From contig JAKCPI010004386.1 of NCBI GenBank assembly GCA_023213315.1, positions 1 to 64,000 on the forward strand: a stretch of 64,000 nt of DNA, written 5' to 3'. The DNA is from Euborellia annulipes. Its lineage: Eukaryota; Arthropoda; Insecta; Dermaptera; Anisolabididae. Numbering within the stretch: position 1 is the first letter of the stretch; each line of letters starts with the position of its first letter. Made by a program: the position numbers and the translations under genes. The notes under the pieces are model-generated. The model searched no databases. It was not told the origin of the DNA and was given only the letters and a program-made list of their open reading frames with translations. Shown piece by piece: positions 31,017 through 41,746 of the stretch.

Positions 31017-31145
31017 TCTTTTGGGAGTATAGTGGTGAAGGGCGTCTCACTCCCAATCATTGGGAACCGGGTCGATGGTTTGACCAGATACCGGTACTGG
31101 GATTGGTGCGTGTCTGCGTGCACGATGCACCAGGGATAAACAACC
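31017..31145 (+). mobile_element. tRNA-derived SINE-like sequence
   Basis: GGGAGTATAGTGGTGAAGG as A-box region and GGGTCGATGGTTTGACC in the B-box region. Its 3' part (GTCTGCGTGCACGATGCACC, AATAAACAACCGGGGA) resembles the 3' end of SINE-L, which suggests a related family with another head. Confidence 0.5.
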
Positions 31146-31595
31146 GGGGAATGTTTTTTTTTTTTTGTAGGCTATTTTATAACTCACATTTTGCTAAGGG
31201 TGGTCATAGACGGGTCAAATCGCCTAAAGAGACCTTAAATAAATTTAAAAAAAAGGGTGGTCATATTATAAAAATTTTTTTTTTCATTCATTAATAATAC
31301 CGACAACCAGAAGAATGTTAGATTTCTGTAATAGAACTCAATAAAACAAAAAAAAAATTATTATTATTATTATTATCATCATAAAAAATAAATATTTATT
31401 GTTGTTATGTTAATTTTTGTTAAGTTATCTGAAGATGAAAAGGGAGTGGCGTTAAAAAAAATAAAAAAAAAAAAGATTACTTCTCCCCTCCTGGCATAAC
31501 GATACATTGTTTTAACAAAATTACAACCTATCGAGATATCGATCAATGATAGTGATATTCGTTCGATCGGCCTAGCCTATCCTATCTATTTTTCC
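31146..31595. other. AT-rich, unrecognised
   Basis: (ATT)n near 31362 and A runs. No gene. Confidence 0.4.
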
Positions 31596-33173
31596 CTCAA
31601 AATTACTATCATTTTTTTTTTTTTTGAGCTTTTTATCATCTCTCATTTTTCCCATTAGATTTTTATTTTTATTTCAATTTTTAAGTCACACGGATGCTGA
31701 GGTCATTTTAGAGTTTAGGTCACTTGTTTCAAGGGTGGGGGTCACCTATCTGAAGATTAATATAGAGCCTGCCGTTGCTTAACTATAACTTCCTTTTCAT
31801 CTTTAATTTATAATGAAATCAAAATCAGAAATAAAAATTTAATTTTATATAATTAATTATAGAATAATAATTGTGAGATTTAATTTAATTTTTTTCTTTT
31901 TAAAGCATTAATTTTGCAACTACTTGAAGGATTTTTATGGGGCTTTTTTTATATAAATTTATAAATTTTTTAGTTTTGGAAAAAATAATTAAAAATTCAA
32001 TTATATTCATTAACTAGCCGTGTCATAATTAATTAATTTTGATTAATTATATAGAAAATAAATATTTTTGTTTGTTTGACATTAACACTCCAAAACTAAA
32101 TGACGAATTTTCATGAGTTTTTTTTTTTTTAACGTTTTTAGACTTTCAGAATCTAAAAAATTTAATTATTCTAATTTATACATTCATTAATTCTATTTTA
32201 AATTAAACGTGTTACTTATTATTGTATAACTATAATTTTTAGCCCTGTGACCCGTCTCTCAGAGAGAAGAAATTATCTTCTCTTAGGGTCCCAGGTTCGC
32301 TTCCCACCCCAAGCGAGAAAAATTTATTTCATTTCAATTGGCTACTAATCATTTGAAATAAGTAGGGATGATGTCTAAATGGCCTTAGATGCCGAAAAAG
32401 ACGTTAAACAAATTAAAAAATAAAAAGTATAATTTTGGTGTTAAAAAATACCTATTTCTATTATAAAAAAAAAAATTTAATTATATAACAATTTTTATTA
32501 TTTTTAATTAGAGAGATATTTATTATAACTATTATTTTAATTATTAAGATTAATTAAGCTTTAATTTTTCATAAGACAAGAGAGATAAACCCAAATTGGG
32601 TAAAATTTTCAAGCAATTTTTTGAGGCCTACCATTTGAGGTTTTGGGATAGGGTATTTTTCTAGAGTGTAAAATTTCATTTCGACAGAAATTTGGTTGAA
32701 TAGAGAGCGTTAGGCAGACAGACAGACGGACCGACGGAAGGTCTTTTTCGTTATTTTTTTTTAGACCACGTCTCTTTTTTATTGGTACAAATTAATTTTT
32801 ATCTCATGAGACGGGATTTGAACTCTATTATTATTCCGAAACTAAAAAATTTGTAAATTTAATTTAAAAAAAGCCCCATAAAAATTCTTCAAGTAGTTTC
32901 AAAATTAAAGAAAAAGATTTAAATTAAATCTCACAATTATTATTCTATAATTAATTATATAAATTAAATAATTTTTTTCAATTTTCGTTTCCTTATGAAT
33001 TAAATAATTTCAGTCAATAGTTGTAGTTAAGCAACGCCAGGCTCTTATTAATCTTGAGATAGGTACCCCTTTAGAAACGAGACTATACTCTAAAAAGATC
33101 TCAGCAGCCGTGTGACTTAAAATTAAAACAAAAAATCTTATTGGTAAAATCAGAAATGATAGTAATTTTGAGG
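31596..33173. mobile_element. Element with ~350-bp inverted ends
   Basis: The left arm (31596-31950: CCTCAAAATTACTATCATT, TTAAGTCACACGG, GAGCCTG, AGGATTTTTATGGGGC) is the reverse complement, with indels, of 32865-33173. The centre contains the SINE at 32240-32427 and a (CAGA)n tract near 32710. No coding sequence and no clear TSD. Confidence 0.7.
32240..32427 (+). mobile_element. tRNA-derived SINE with 9-bp TSD
   Basis: Head AGCCCTGTGACCCGTC, B box CCAGGTTCGCTTCCC, a TTCAATTGGCTACTAATC part, the core GGCCTTAGATGCCGAAAAAG and an A-rich tail. TATAATTTT flanks it (32231-32239 and 32428-32436). Confidence 0.85.
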
Positions 33174-33790
33174 CTGATCGATCACTGTGGGGCCTCCTTT
33201 AAATTAAATTTGTAACTAATTAATTTTAATAAAATAGAATGCGAAGCCTTCGTTCACCCCATTTATTTTTTCCTTTAATCATTTATTTATTTATTTATTC
33301 TCTTTCCTCCCTTAAAATAATTTTTTTTTTTTCTTTTTAAATTAAATTAATTGAAAAGAATTCTCAGGGAATGGAATCTGTCAAATTCATGGGGGTCAGT
33401 AAATTAATTTGTACATTTTCTCTCTCTCTTTTGTTGCCCAGTGGGGGCCTCCGTGTTAAACATTTTAATTAACCAAAGGTGACTTGCAGACTAGTTCTTT
33501 TTTTTCTTCTTCTTCTTCTTGTTCTACCGCCCACACCTACCAACACAACAACAACAACATGTTGTTGTTTTTTTTTATTCGTGAGAAAAACAATTACACC
33601 GCTTGAGGCTGATCTCTCAATTAGTTATTTATTGATATGCTATTATACAAAGTAGAATATTTATTGAGAGAGACCTGTTTGTCCATAGATCAAAGAGAAA
33701 GAGAGGGGAGATGTTATATTTTTGGCTTCACATTTTTGTCACGCCCTATTTTACAAGAAATTGATATGTACGGGAAAATATGCATTTAAA
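33174..33790. other. Single-copy-like with CTT and ACA tracts
   Basis: (TTC)n near 33505 and (AAC)n near 33548. No gene or repeat end. Confidence 0.4.
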
Positions 33791-33794
33791 TTTG

Positions 33795-33945
33795 TCTTTT
33801 TCGGCATCTAAGGCCATTTCTCCGCCGTCTCATATTTATTTCAATTGATTGGTATCTAATAAATTTCTCGCCTGATACGGGATTCGAACCCGTGACCTTT
33901 GGTACCAGAGGCTAATGCTCTACCCCTGAGCCATAGATATAATTA
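33795..33945 (-). mobile_element. tRNA-derived SINE (minus strand)
   Basis: Minus strand: TATGGCTCAGGGGTAGAGCA, variable part, GGTCACGGGTTCGAATCCCG, then TTCAATTGAAATAAAT-like linker and the core GGCCTTAGATGCCGAAAAAG. The head keeps a near-perfect A and B box. The acceptor stem is not closed as in a real tRNA. Confidence 0.75.
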
Positions 33946-34408
33946 AAAAATTCCTTAATTTTCTTTCTAAATTCCGCAAATAAACCAATTAGGCAATTAA
34001 AATTTAAAAATTTCAACAAATAAGAGATTTCAATCAATTAATTATATAATTAAATTAAATGCTTAATTAAATTTCGATATATTTTATGAAGTTTGAAATC
34101 TTGAAGCACGAATAACTTCTGAACCACTGAACGGATTGACATGAAATTTGCAACAGACCTAGAGGCCACCGTCCTAATTATTATAGCTGAGTTTCAAAAG
34201 ATTTGGTCCGGAGGAAGATGAGAAAACCGTAGTTCTAGATAATAAACTTACCAGTCATTTTTACCGTTCCCTGCGGACCGATTAATTTCTCGTTTTAATA
34301 CCGTTTTAAGACCACTTAAGACTACAAATTCACCAAACCTCAAACTAATCCGGTGAATAGATATAAGCAAAAAAAATATTCACATCTTCCCCAAACTAAT
34401 ATGTCTAA
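33946..34408. other. AT-rich with GAACCACTGAACGGATTGAC tag
   Basis: The tag near 34120 is the complementary form of the widespread AAATCCGTTCAGTAGTTT-type repeat motif. The remainder is unrecognised. Confidence 0.4.
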
Positions 34409-34495
34409 CAAAAAATCTGGTGTGGCCAGCACAGAACGCAACTTACAATTACCTAAGAGAAAGTTTTGTGCTGTGCTCGGTTATATCAGATATTT
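34409..34495 (+). repeat. R-HP hairpin, solo
   Basis: AAAAAATCTGGTGTGGCCAG to GCTCGGTTATATCAGATATT: the family hairpin with more divergence in the right arm and no body attached. Confidence 0.65.
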
Positions 34496-34822
34496 TATTA
34501 TAAAAAAAATAAAAATTGTCATTATTAATTTTTTTTTCTGTACATAAGTTAATTCAGTTAAATGAAAGGCTGGAGATCCTGGGTTTGATTTCCAAACAAA
34601 TAAACATAATTCACAAATTTGTTAAATAATTAATTTACCTGAAAATATTTAATTTTTCAATTGAATGCTCTGACTTTAAATTTAATTTAACGAGCAATGT
34701 AAGTTTGTTTGTAAGCGCATCAGTTCTCGAAAACGATTCTAACTTTTTTTTTTTCAAATTTTAAATATAAACTATTTCTAGCACCAATATGAAATTGCAC
34801 TAGGTCACTTCTTTAGGAACTT

Positions 34823-35140
34823 TTGAGTACTAGTACTTTACTGATGTACTTTTTTTTAGTTTTTTTCACTTTTCTCTTAATCCACTTTAACGATTTCTTT
34901 CAAATTTTAAATATTTCCTATTTGCGGTATACAAAATAAAGTACGATTGATCTGGTCATTGGGAAATCTCAAGTACTAGTACTTTACTGATGTACTTTTT
35001 TAGTTTTTTCCACTTTTCTCTTAATCCACTTTAACGATTTCTTTAAAATTTTAAATATTTATTATCTGTAGTATACAAAATAAAGTACGATTGACCTCCT
35101 CTTTGGGAAAGCAGGGGTACTAGTACTTTACTGATGTACT
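34823..35140 (-). repeat. Tandem duplication, period about 143 bp
   Basis: GTACTAGTACTTTACTGATG occurs at about 34828, 34972 and 35117. The sequence between is repeated (TTTTCTCTTAATCCACTTTA, AATAAAGTACGATTGA). The unit derives from the R-HP body in reverse orientation. Confidence 0.75.
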
Positions 35141-35198
35141 TTTTAAATGCTTTTATTTAACTTACTCTTTCAAGGTCACCAACTTTGAGTCTTTGTTA

Positions 35199-35465
35199 AG
35201 GACACTTCCCGATGAGCTAGAGGTGTGAAATTTGATATTTAAGGGTCATTTTTGAAGACGCAAATTGTGAGTAGGGTTTTACCAAAATTGACCAAACTAA
35301 TGTGGTACTTTATTTGAAACCCTTCGCGAATTTATGTAATTTCCAAAGACTTCCCGATGGGCTAGAGGTATGAAATGTAATACTTAAGGGTCATTTTTGA
35401 TGACGCCACTATATGGTGGTTTTGATCAAAATAGACCAAACTAATGTGGTACTTTATTTCACGCA
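35199..35465 (+). repeat. Tandem duplication, period about 147 bp
   Basis: TTCCCGATGAGCTAGAGGTG and TTCCCGATGGGCTAGAGGTA begin two units that both end with CCAAACTAATGTGGTACTTT. Confidence 0.75.
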
Positions 35466-35522
35466 TCCAGCCTTCTTTTTTTTAATACTCTATAATAAAA
35501 AAGACTAAAAAGTTTAAAATAA

Positions 35523-35827
35523 AAATATAATAAAAAAACTTTTTAAAAAAAATGCTTTTATTTAAATTGAACTAAAAAGCGAAAAATAATTTAATTGTTC
35601 TTGTTAAAATTGTTGAATATTTATGACTTAAAATAAAAGCGTGGGGCACTTCGAAGGGATTCCGAGGCTCTAAGTATATACAATTCCTTAAGCTATCAAT
35701 ATGCGCCCCACGCTTTTATTTTAAGTCATAAATATTCAACAATTTTAACAAGAACAATTAAATTATTTTCTCTTTTTAGTTCAATTTAAATAAAAGCATT
35801 TTTTTAAAAGTTTTTTTATTATATTTT
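35523..35827. repeat. Long inverted repeat, ~125-bp arms, 56-nt loop
   Basis: The left arm 35523-35647 ends AAAATAAAAGCGTGGGGC. The right arm 35704-35827 starts GCCCCACGCTTTTATTTTAA. Only a few mismatches are visible. As RNA it would form a long hairpin. Confidence 0.85.
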
Positions 35828-36662
35828 TTTTTTAATTTGTCTAATTTTCTTAAAAATTTACTTTTATTTATTTCAGTAACAAATTGAAATTAAGCTAAGT
35901 TTTGGTCAATTGGTCTTTGTTTTACTTCGAGTACTAGTACTTTACTGATGTAATTTTTAGTTTTTCCAATTTTATCAAAAAAAAAAAAAAAAAATCCACC
36001 GAGCTCCAGCTCGGTCATCCCGGCACTAATTATTAAAGACAACACACATGATTTTATTTTATTTTTCTCGATCGATATAACATAATAATATTTTCCTTTT
36101 TAAACTTTGATTATAGCCTATGCATTTTGTTAAGGGATTGCCAGTTAAAAAAAAAAAAAAAAAAAAGAACTTTGATTATAGAAATTATAACTTGGCAATT
36201 TTGATTTATTTATTTTTTTTTTTATAATTTTCATCTCATTTCTCTTAAAACGCTTTCAAAACTCACGATTTGTTTTTTTTTTTAGGCAACTTTGAGGTGA
36301 AAATTAATTTTTCTTCTATTATGACTCAATTTAACGATAAATTTTTCTTTTATGTCATGTAAATTGGAGAATTTCTTCTTTAATTATGGTATTTAGTTTT
36401 TTGATAAATTAAAAAAAAAAAAAAAATTTGTGCGTTTGGGAAAGTTTGGGTGATAAATTTATCAATAATAAATTTTCTTTTTTTCTTTTTTATTTGAAAT
36501 AACGTTCTGAGATTGATGTCGAATATAAATAACGTTATTATAGAATATAAGGGTCATTTAAAATATTAAGTAAGCAAATTTTTGAATGTTCCCCTTCCCC
36601 GTTCCCTTGTCAGCAATAATAACAAATTTTTAACGCCATTTTGCTTACGTAAACATTTAATT
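35828..36662. other. AT-rich, homopolymer-rich
   Basis: One further AGTACTAGTACTTTACTGATG motif near 35928, then A/T runs. No gene. Confidence 0.4.
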
Positions 36663-37077
36663 AATTTTTTTTTATTTGAAATTACTATCGGGATCTCTGT
36701 TTATTTACCCGAAGTGCTTACGTGCTCGAAGACACACACCTCAAACCCAACCGGCCTCTGGCCGTAGCCATCTACCGTCACCCTGTGAAGTTACATTATT
36801 TCCCATCTCTAACTCCTCCTCCTTCTTTCGTCTTTAGCTAGTGAACTAATTCTTATTTCTGGTTCCAACCGGCTCCTTATATCCAACCTCTTCTATGCTA
36901 GGGAGGATGTCCTAGTTTGAGGAGGAACTCCCTCAGCACCGACTCCTTTCGAAGAATGCATCACTGAGAGGGAACTTTCTTTACGTCCCTTCCACAGGAC
37001 GGGATGTCACAGCAACTAACTCCCCCGTAGAGTTGCCTATTGTGGTGAGATCCAATATTCCAATCCAGTGCCTGCTT
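36663..37077 (-). mobile_element. SINE-L copy, head missing
   Basis: Begins at the 3' end (complement: GATCCCGATAGTAATTTCAA) and runs to CAATCCAGTGCCTGCTT at 37077, where a second partial copy follows without spacer. Confidence 0.8.
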
Positions 37078-37272
37078 CCTATCTCTAACTCCTTCTGCGT
37101 TCATTTCTAGGTAGTGAACTAATCCTTATTTCTGGTTCCTTTTATCCAACCTCTTCTATGCTAGGGAGGATGTCCTAGTTTGAGGAGGGATTCCCTAAGC
37201 ACCGACTTCGCATCACCTTCCAAAGGACGGGATGTCACAGCAACTCCCTCTTCTCGCAGAGTTGCCTTGGGG
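37078..37272 (-). mobile_element. Second, abutting SINE-L fragment
   Basis: Restarts at CCTATCTCTAACTCC and ends near GAGTTGCCTTGGGGCTA, with a deletion around 37208. The two copies in a row suggest template switching or unequal recombination. Confidence 0.75.
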
Positions 37273-37780
37273 CTACTGTGACTGGAAAAATTTAATAACG
37301 TTTTCCAATGGGTGAAATTTCTTAAGCCTCGTCATTTAGAAGGGTTTAACCTGGCATCCGTCACAGGCGGACGGACATTAGTGAATTATAGACTACATAA
37401 AATTATATATACGAGGTCAAAAGTTTCTGGAATTGGTTAGTAAAAATTTTTCGAAAGTACCTATATATGTATAATATTCTTCATTATTTTATTTTATTCT
37501 TCAAAATACTCTCCTTCTGCATCTACACTGGCCCCTTGTTTAGTACCCCCTGCCTATGGCCTAGATATGGGCCCGTAACGTCAGCCTGGTATATATTTGA
37601 CTGCCGAAAGCTCTTTTTTTTTGTTGACTCCGCCTATGATTTAAAAATTTTAATTTTTTGTTTGTCTGAAACAGTGACATCATTTTAATTTTTACTTAGG
37701 GGGAAGGCAAACCTTTTTGAAATTTTTCTTGGGACAAACTTTTTTTTTCTTGAATTTTTCTTTGTTTTTGTCAAGGTCCC
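37273..37780. other. Unrecognised; possible mariner-like end
   Basis: ACGAGGTCAAAAGTTTCTGG near 37411 resembles mariner-type terminal repeats, but no partner end was found. No gene. Confidence 0.35.
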
Positions 37781-37815
37781 GAGAAAGAGCGTGATTGGCT
37801 CTCGAAACGTCGACA
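37781..37815 (+). ncRNA. Hammerhead-like motif, degraded
   Basis: CCCGAGA in place of CTGANGA, stem GAGC...GCTC around GTGATTG, then CGAAACGTCGAC. The loop and the GAAACGTC end match the good copies. Confidence 0.4.
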
Positions 37816-37944
37816 GATATAATTGTTTTTTATTATTTCCTTTGGCTGACTCCACTCAGCGGCGTAACCAGCCTTTGAGGGCGGGGGGGGGCGAAGCTCA
37901 ACTAGGGCGCCGATTTTTCCAGGGGGCTCCGCCCCTGGACCCCC

Positions 37945-37988
37945 TTGCTCGCCTTCGGCGAGCAAATTGCCCGCCTTCGGCGGGCAAA
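37945..37988. repeat. Two adjacent C(TTCG)G hairpins
   Basis: GCTCGCCTTCGGCGAGC and GCCCGCCTTCGGCGGGC, each a 6-7 bp stem with a TTCG loop closed by C-G. In RNA this loop is exceptionally stable. Confidence 0.8.
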
Positions 37989-38336
37989 TTTCTTGCATCC
38001 TGTAATTTTCTCAGCGAATTTGTTGATATTTACATGTTTTTTAATGACACCTGTATGTTTTTGTTTTGATTTTTTTTGCTTTTACGAAAAATGTCGTTTT
38101 CTTCTGTGATTGTTTCAAAAACTATTCAGTTTTCGGGAGAATATCAAAGAATAAAAACTTTTTAAAATAGAGTATTTTATTTAGACGGGCATGCAAATGA
38201 AATTTTATTTAAAAATTGCTAGGCATTCGTTCATTCATTCATTAAATCTCGGGCGGGAATGGGCTGGTTTGAAAAAATTCCGGGCGGGCTCGGGCGGGCC
38301 TGAAGAATGGTAAAAGCCCTTTCATTTTCAGAAAAT

Positions 38337-38480
38337 CGATAAAAACTGAAAAACTACATCAGTAAAATACTAGTACTCTTTGGCCGATTTTGATTAAAAG
38401 CTTATTTTCACGGTCCCGGGGGGTGTTTAACTTAAATATAACTTTTCAGTCTCATAGCTTAATTCCTTCATGCTTAAAAA
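38337..38480 (+). repeat. R-HP body fragment inside the hAT element
   Basis: AGAAAATCGATAAAAACTG, then CATCAGTAAAATACTAGTAC and the TTTGGCCGATTTTGATT part, ending near AATTCCTTCATGC. Confidence 0.75.
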
Positions 38481-39050
38481 AATTTTGAATTTCAAAAAAT
38501 TAAATATTAAGGCTTATACGAATCCTGAGTAAATCTCCACAGCCATAAAACATCAAATTAAGGCTTATATATTGCAAAATAAAAAGCATTTTAATTATAA
38601 AGCCTCTATATACGTTATTTATTATTTTTGGAATTAAATTCATTTAAAATAGTAGAATTCAAGTTGTAATATAATTTTAAAAGAAAACAATCAATTTTTT
38701 AAGACAATCGATGAAAAGAATATGATAAAATCACATACGCTGGGCTATATTTTAGAGGCCGTAGGGCGCCTATGCCGGTTTCGGGGGGCGCCAAGGGCTC
38801 GATGCGCCTGGGGCGGGGGGCTCGCGCCCCCCTCGCCCCCCTGGTTACGCCACTGACTCCACTCCAATATCAATAGTTAACACTCACAGCCAGTACAAAA
38901 AAAGTCTAAAGATTCTATTTATCATAACTATGATTTTGGCGTGACACTCCCGCTTTTTGATGAACTGTCCCGCGTCCCGCCGATTTTTAAAATTTTCCCG
39001 CTTTTTAGAAAATATCTTATTTTAAATGTACTGCTATTATTTATTTTAGT

Positions 39051-39150
39051 TAGGAACCAATCGAAGTTTCGGTTTCGGCCAAAAAGAGTTTGGAAAGATC
39101 GAACGAATCTCGTATACTCCAAAAAAAAAAAAAAAGTCAAATGATTTTTC
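39051..39150. mobile_element. TAGG-type hAT MITE fragment
   Basis: TAGGAACCAATCGAAGTTTC, a TTTCGGCCAAAAAG part and an A run match the left half of 2150-2545. The right end is not present. Confidence 0.65.
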
Positions 39151-39609
39151 GGTTACGTCCAATTTCATCCCATTTGTCCGACTTTGTCTCAATGAAAATG
39201 TGGTCACTTTAATTAATCATCATGTATTTTTATTTAAAAATATTTTCATTACAATAAGAAATGAAATTAAAAGGGGGAGAAAATATCAGCTTCCCCCCCC
39301 TCTAAATGACGTCACTGGTTTGAAACAACAAAATATTTCATTAAAAAATAAAACTATACAAATAATCTTGTACTATAATATGTATTATTTCGTATATGAT
39401 GATGATGATGGGATGAAGACCATCGAAACTGCAAGCTGACAATCGTAGCCAAAAAAATTAAAAAAATCTCGACATCAAATTTTTGACATGATCGCTAAAA
39501 ACAACCAATAAATTAATTTATTCGCCGACTTCCAGTTTGAGGAACACAATAAAACTTTCATAGGAAATTGTACAAACCCACATTTTGTTAATACATATAA
39601 AATAAAAAG
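39151..39609. other. Unrecognised AT-rich stretch
   Basis: (GAT)n near 39400. No gene. Confidence 0.4.
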
Positions 39610-40298
39610 AAAAATTCGGACTGGCGCATAGCACACAACTTTCTCTTACCTTCGGTAATCGAAAGTTGTGCACTGTGCTTGTCACACCAGATTTTTCGTG
39701 TCGACATGTATTTAGTTTCCGACAGTAGGGTACAATTGAATTCAAGATGTAAAATTTATAAGTATGGGAAAATATTTATATTTTGTTACCATGGCAACCA
39801 TTTCTCCTATCCTTCCCTATGAAATACAAGAGTAAAGTGGTCTTCAGAAGATTTCAATCGCAAAATGAGAATATACATTTTAAAGAGCATCTAAAAAATA
39901 ATTGATTTTTGAATTTTAAAAAAATCGTTGGAGCAAATTTTGAGAAAATCGAAAAAACTGAAAAAGTACATCAGTAAAGTACTAGTACTCTTTGGCCGAT
40001 TTTGATTAAAAGCTTATTTTTCCGGTCCCGGGAGGTGTTTAACTTAAATATAAAATTTCAACCTCATAGCTCAATTCCTTCATGCTTAAAATTGAACACA
40101 CACACACACACACACCCACACACCCACACACCCACCCACCCACACACAGACAGACCATGTCGCGAAAACCACTTTTTTGGATTCAGGGGACCTCAAAACG
40201 TGAAGATCCATCAAAATCTCGACATCGAATTTTTGACATGAATCCAATACTTTCTCTCTATATATATATTACATATATACATAGGTAAGAGAAAGTAA
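39610..40298 (+). repeat. R-HP repeat, near full length
   Basis: Close match to 4893-5578 over the whole length: hairpin, TTACCATGGCAACCATTTC, CATCAGTAAAGTACTAGTAC, (CA)n/(CCCA)n at 40098-40147 in place of the AGAC tract, and right end GGTAAGAGAAAGTA. The first few bases of the left hairpin arm are missing. Confidence 0.8.
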
Positions 40299-41220
40299 AA
40301 AAATATAAAATTTCAATGTACATTTGTACAAACGCCATTTTTATTTTACTATTAAATTTATGAAAAAAAAAAAAAAAAAAAAAAAGCTATATATAATAAT
40401 AATAAAAAAAAAAATCAAGTTCATCTTGATGAGCTATTCAAAGAACTTGAGAATCTCTCGCTCTTTCACACATACAACAACAACAACAACAACAAACGCA
40501 ACGAGTGAATAAATCATATAACAAAATGACATACGAAAAGGCAAAAAGGATGGAAGATAATTGAAGTACATAATCGAAAAAGATTTACACCTGTTGTTGT
40601 TGTTGTTGTTGTTGAATATGACGCATTTATTTAGGTGTGTGTGTGTGTGTGTCGAATTTGATATTAAAAACAGGCATTGAATAACGAAGGGGGGTGGGGG
40701 GGAGGGTTTGATCACTTGGCTAACTGAACGACGATACAAACATGAGTCAATCAACGTTAATTTTGTGAGCACAATTTTTTTTTTTTTTTTTATGATTGAT
40801 GCTGTGCCACACAAAATTCGTTTGCACTTTTACTCTGGACGGATATTGGCAAGTAAATGATGGATGAAAAAATAAAATATATATATAAAAAAAAAAAAAT
40901 AAACGTTTTTTTTTAACGATAAATACATGATGAGCTTTTTTTTTTATTTGTTCATTAGATTGGATGAAAAATTATTAATATATATATTCTTTGTACGTGA
41001 ATATTTCTCAAATTTCTTTTTTTTTGAACAGGATATTTGAATATAAAATGTAAATTTATTTTATATTTTATTAATTTTTATTTTTCTATTTGTAAAAATA
41101 AATTTTTATTTGTATCTGGGATATCCCAAGGCTCTATTCTGGGATAATTGTATTTTATTTTATTTTTTCAATGAAATTAATAATACCGTAGTACTTTTTG
41201 AAACATAGTTGGGAATTTAT
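40299..41220. other. Single-copy-like stretch rich in microsatellites
   Basis: A run at 40363-40385, (CAA)n near 40476, (GTT)n near 40592 and (GT)n near 40636. No repeat family or gene. Confidence 0.4.
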
Positions 41221-41223
41221 ATT

Positions 41224-41383
41224 ATACACTAGGTTATGTGTTTCAAATTGTTTTATTATTTTTATACGTTTTTCGACACTAAGTGTCTCATCTTCAGAAA
41301 TTATACAAGACTGATTGAGTCATGTATAACTTCTAAAAATGATATACCTAGTGTCGAAATACGTATTAAGTTACTTTGATTTT
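41224..41383. mobile_element. Fragment of the TACTAGGTGATA foldback family
   Basis: Begins CACTAGGTTATGTGTTTCAA. At 41265-41300 (minus) there is CTGAAGATGA, GACAC...GTGTC, GAAAAACG. It is interrupted on the right by the insertion at 41384. Confidence 0.6.
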
Positions 41384-41746
41384 GAAAGTAGCAGGATGAA
41401 GAAAGAAAAGCAGCTAGTATTTATTTCATTTATTTAATACCGATTAGGCTGACATTTCGGTCTCGGTTCAATAATATATTTATAGAATAGAACTCTTTTA
41501 AAGATTAATATTTCGAATCATGAAATTAAAGCATTACTACCGATAATTGCAGTGTGTTAAAAGCAAATTGTATTGTAATTTTAAAATTTATTCTTATCCT
41601 TGCTATGTTGTAGCTCTGAAGATCGAGACTGAAACGTCAGCCTAATGGGTATTAAATAAATGAAATAAATACTAGCTTCTTTTCTTTGTTCATCCTGCTA
41701 CTCATCAACATCTTTTATCCAGCTATAAATCTACTTTTCTCCACAT
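41384..41746 (+). mobile_element. Foldback Penelope-like insertion with 13-bp TSD and 44-nt tail
   Basis: TTACTTTGATTTT flanks it (41371-41383, 41747-41759). The ~90-bp arms (AGTAGCAGGATGAA, GCTAGTATTTATTTC, ATTAGGCTGAC and complements) are near identical. A motif CTGAAGATCGAGACTGAAAC with CGTCAGCC in the right arm occupies the place of the ribozyme in sister elements, though stem II is lost. The extra 44 nt (41703-41746) are on the right only. Confidence 0.75.

Larger units (their letters stand above)
37857..38855. mobile_element. hAT-type element (CAGYGGCGTAACCAG ends) with perfect 8-bp TSD
   Basis: Ends CAGCGGCGTAACCAG and complement of CAGTGGCGTAACCAG, flanked by ACTCCACT (37849-37856 and 38856-38863). 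GC-rich subterminal regions include two TTCG-loop hairpins near 37945-37988 and a C/G-rich right part. The middle contains R-HP sequence (38337-38480). No transposase frame. Confidence 0.85.

Noticed and set aside
33871..33945. Possible genuine tRNA gene on the minus strand
   Set aside because: A and B boxes are good but no closed acceptor stem is seen, and the sequence continues into a SINE core, so it is a SINE head.
37411..37445. Mariner terminal repeat
   Set aside because: Only one end-like motif was found, with no partner end and no defined TA duplication.
39395..39440. GATGAAGACCATCGAAACTGC as a hammerhead motif
   Set aside because: No CTGANGA block and no stem I.
40434..40814. 126-codon open frame on the minus strand
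   Set aside because: Generated by (GTT)n, (GT)n and A runs.
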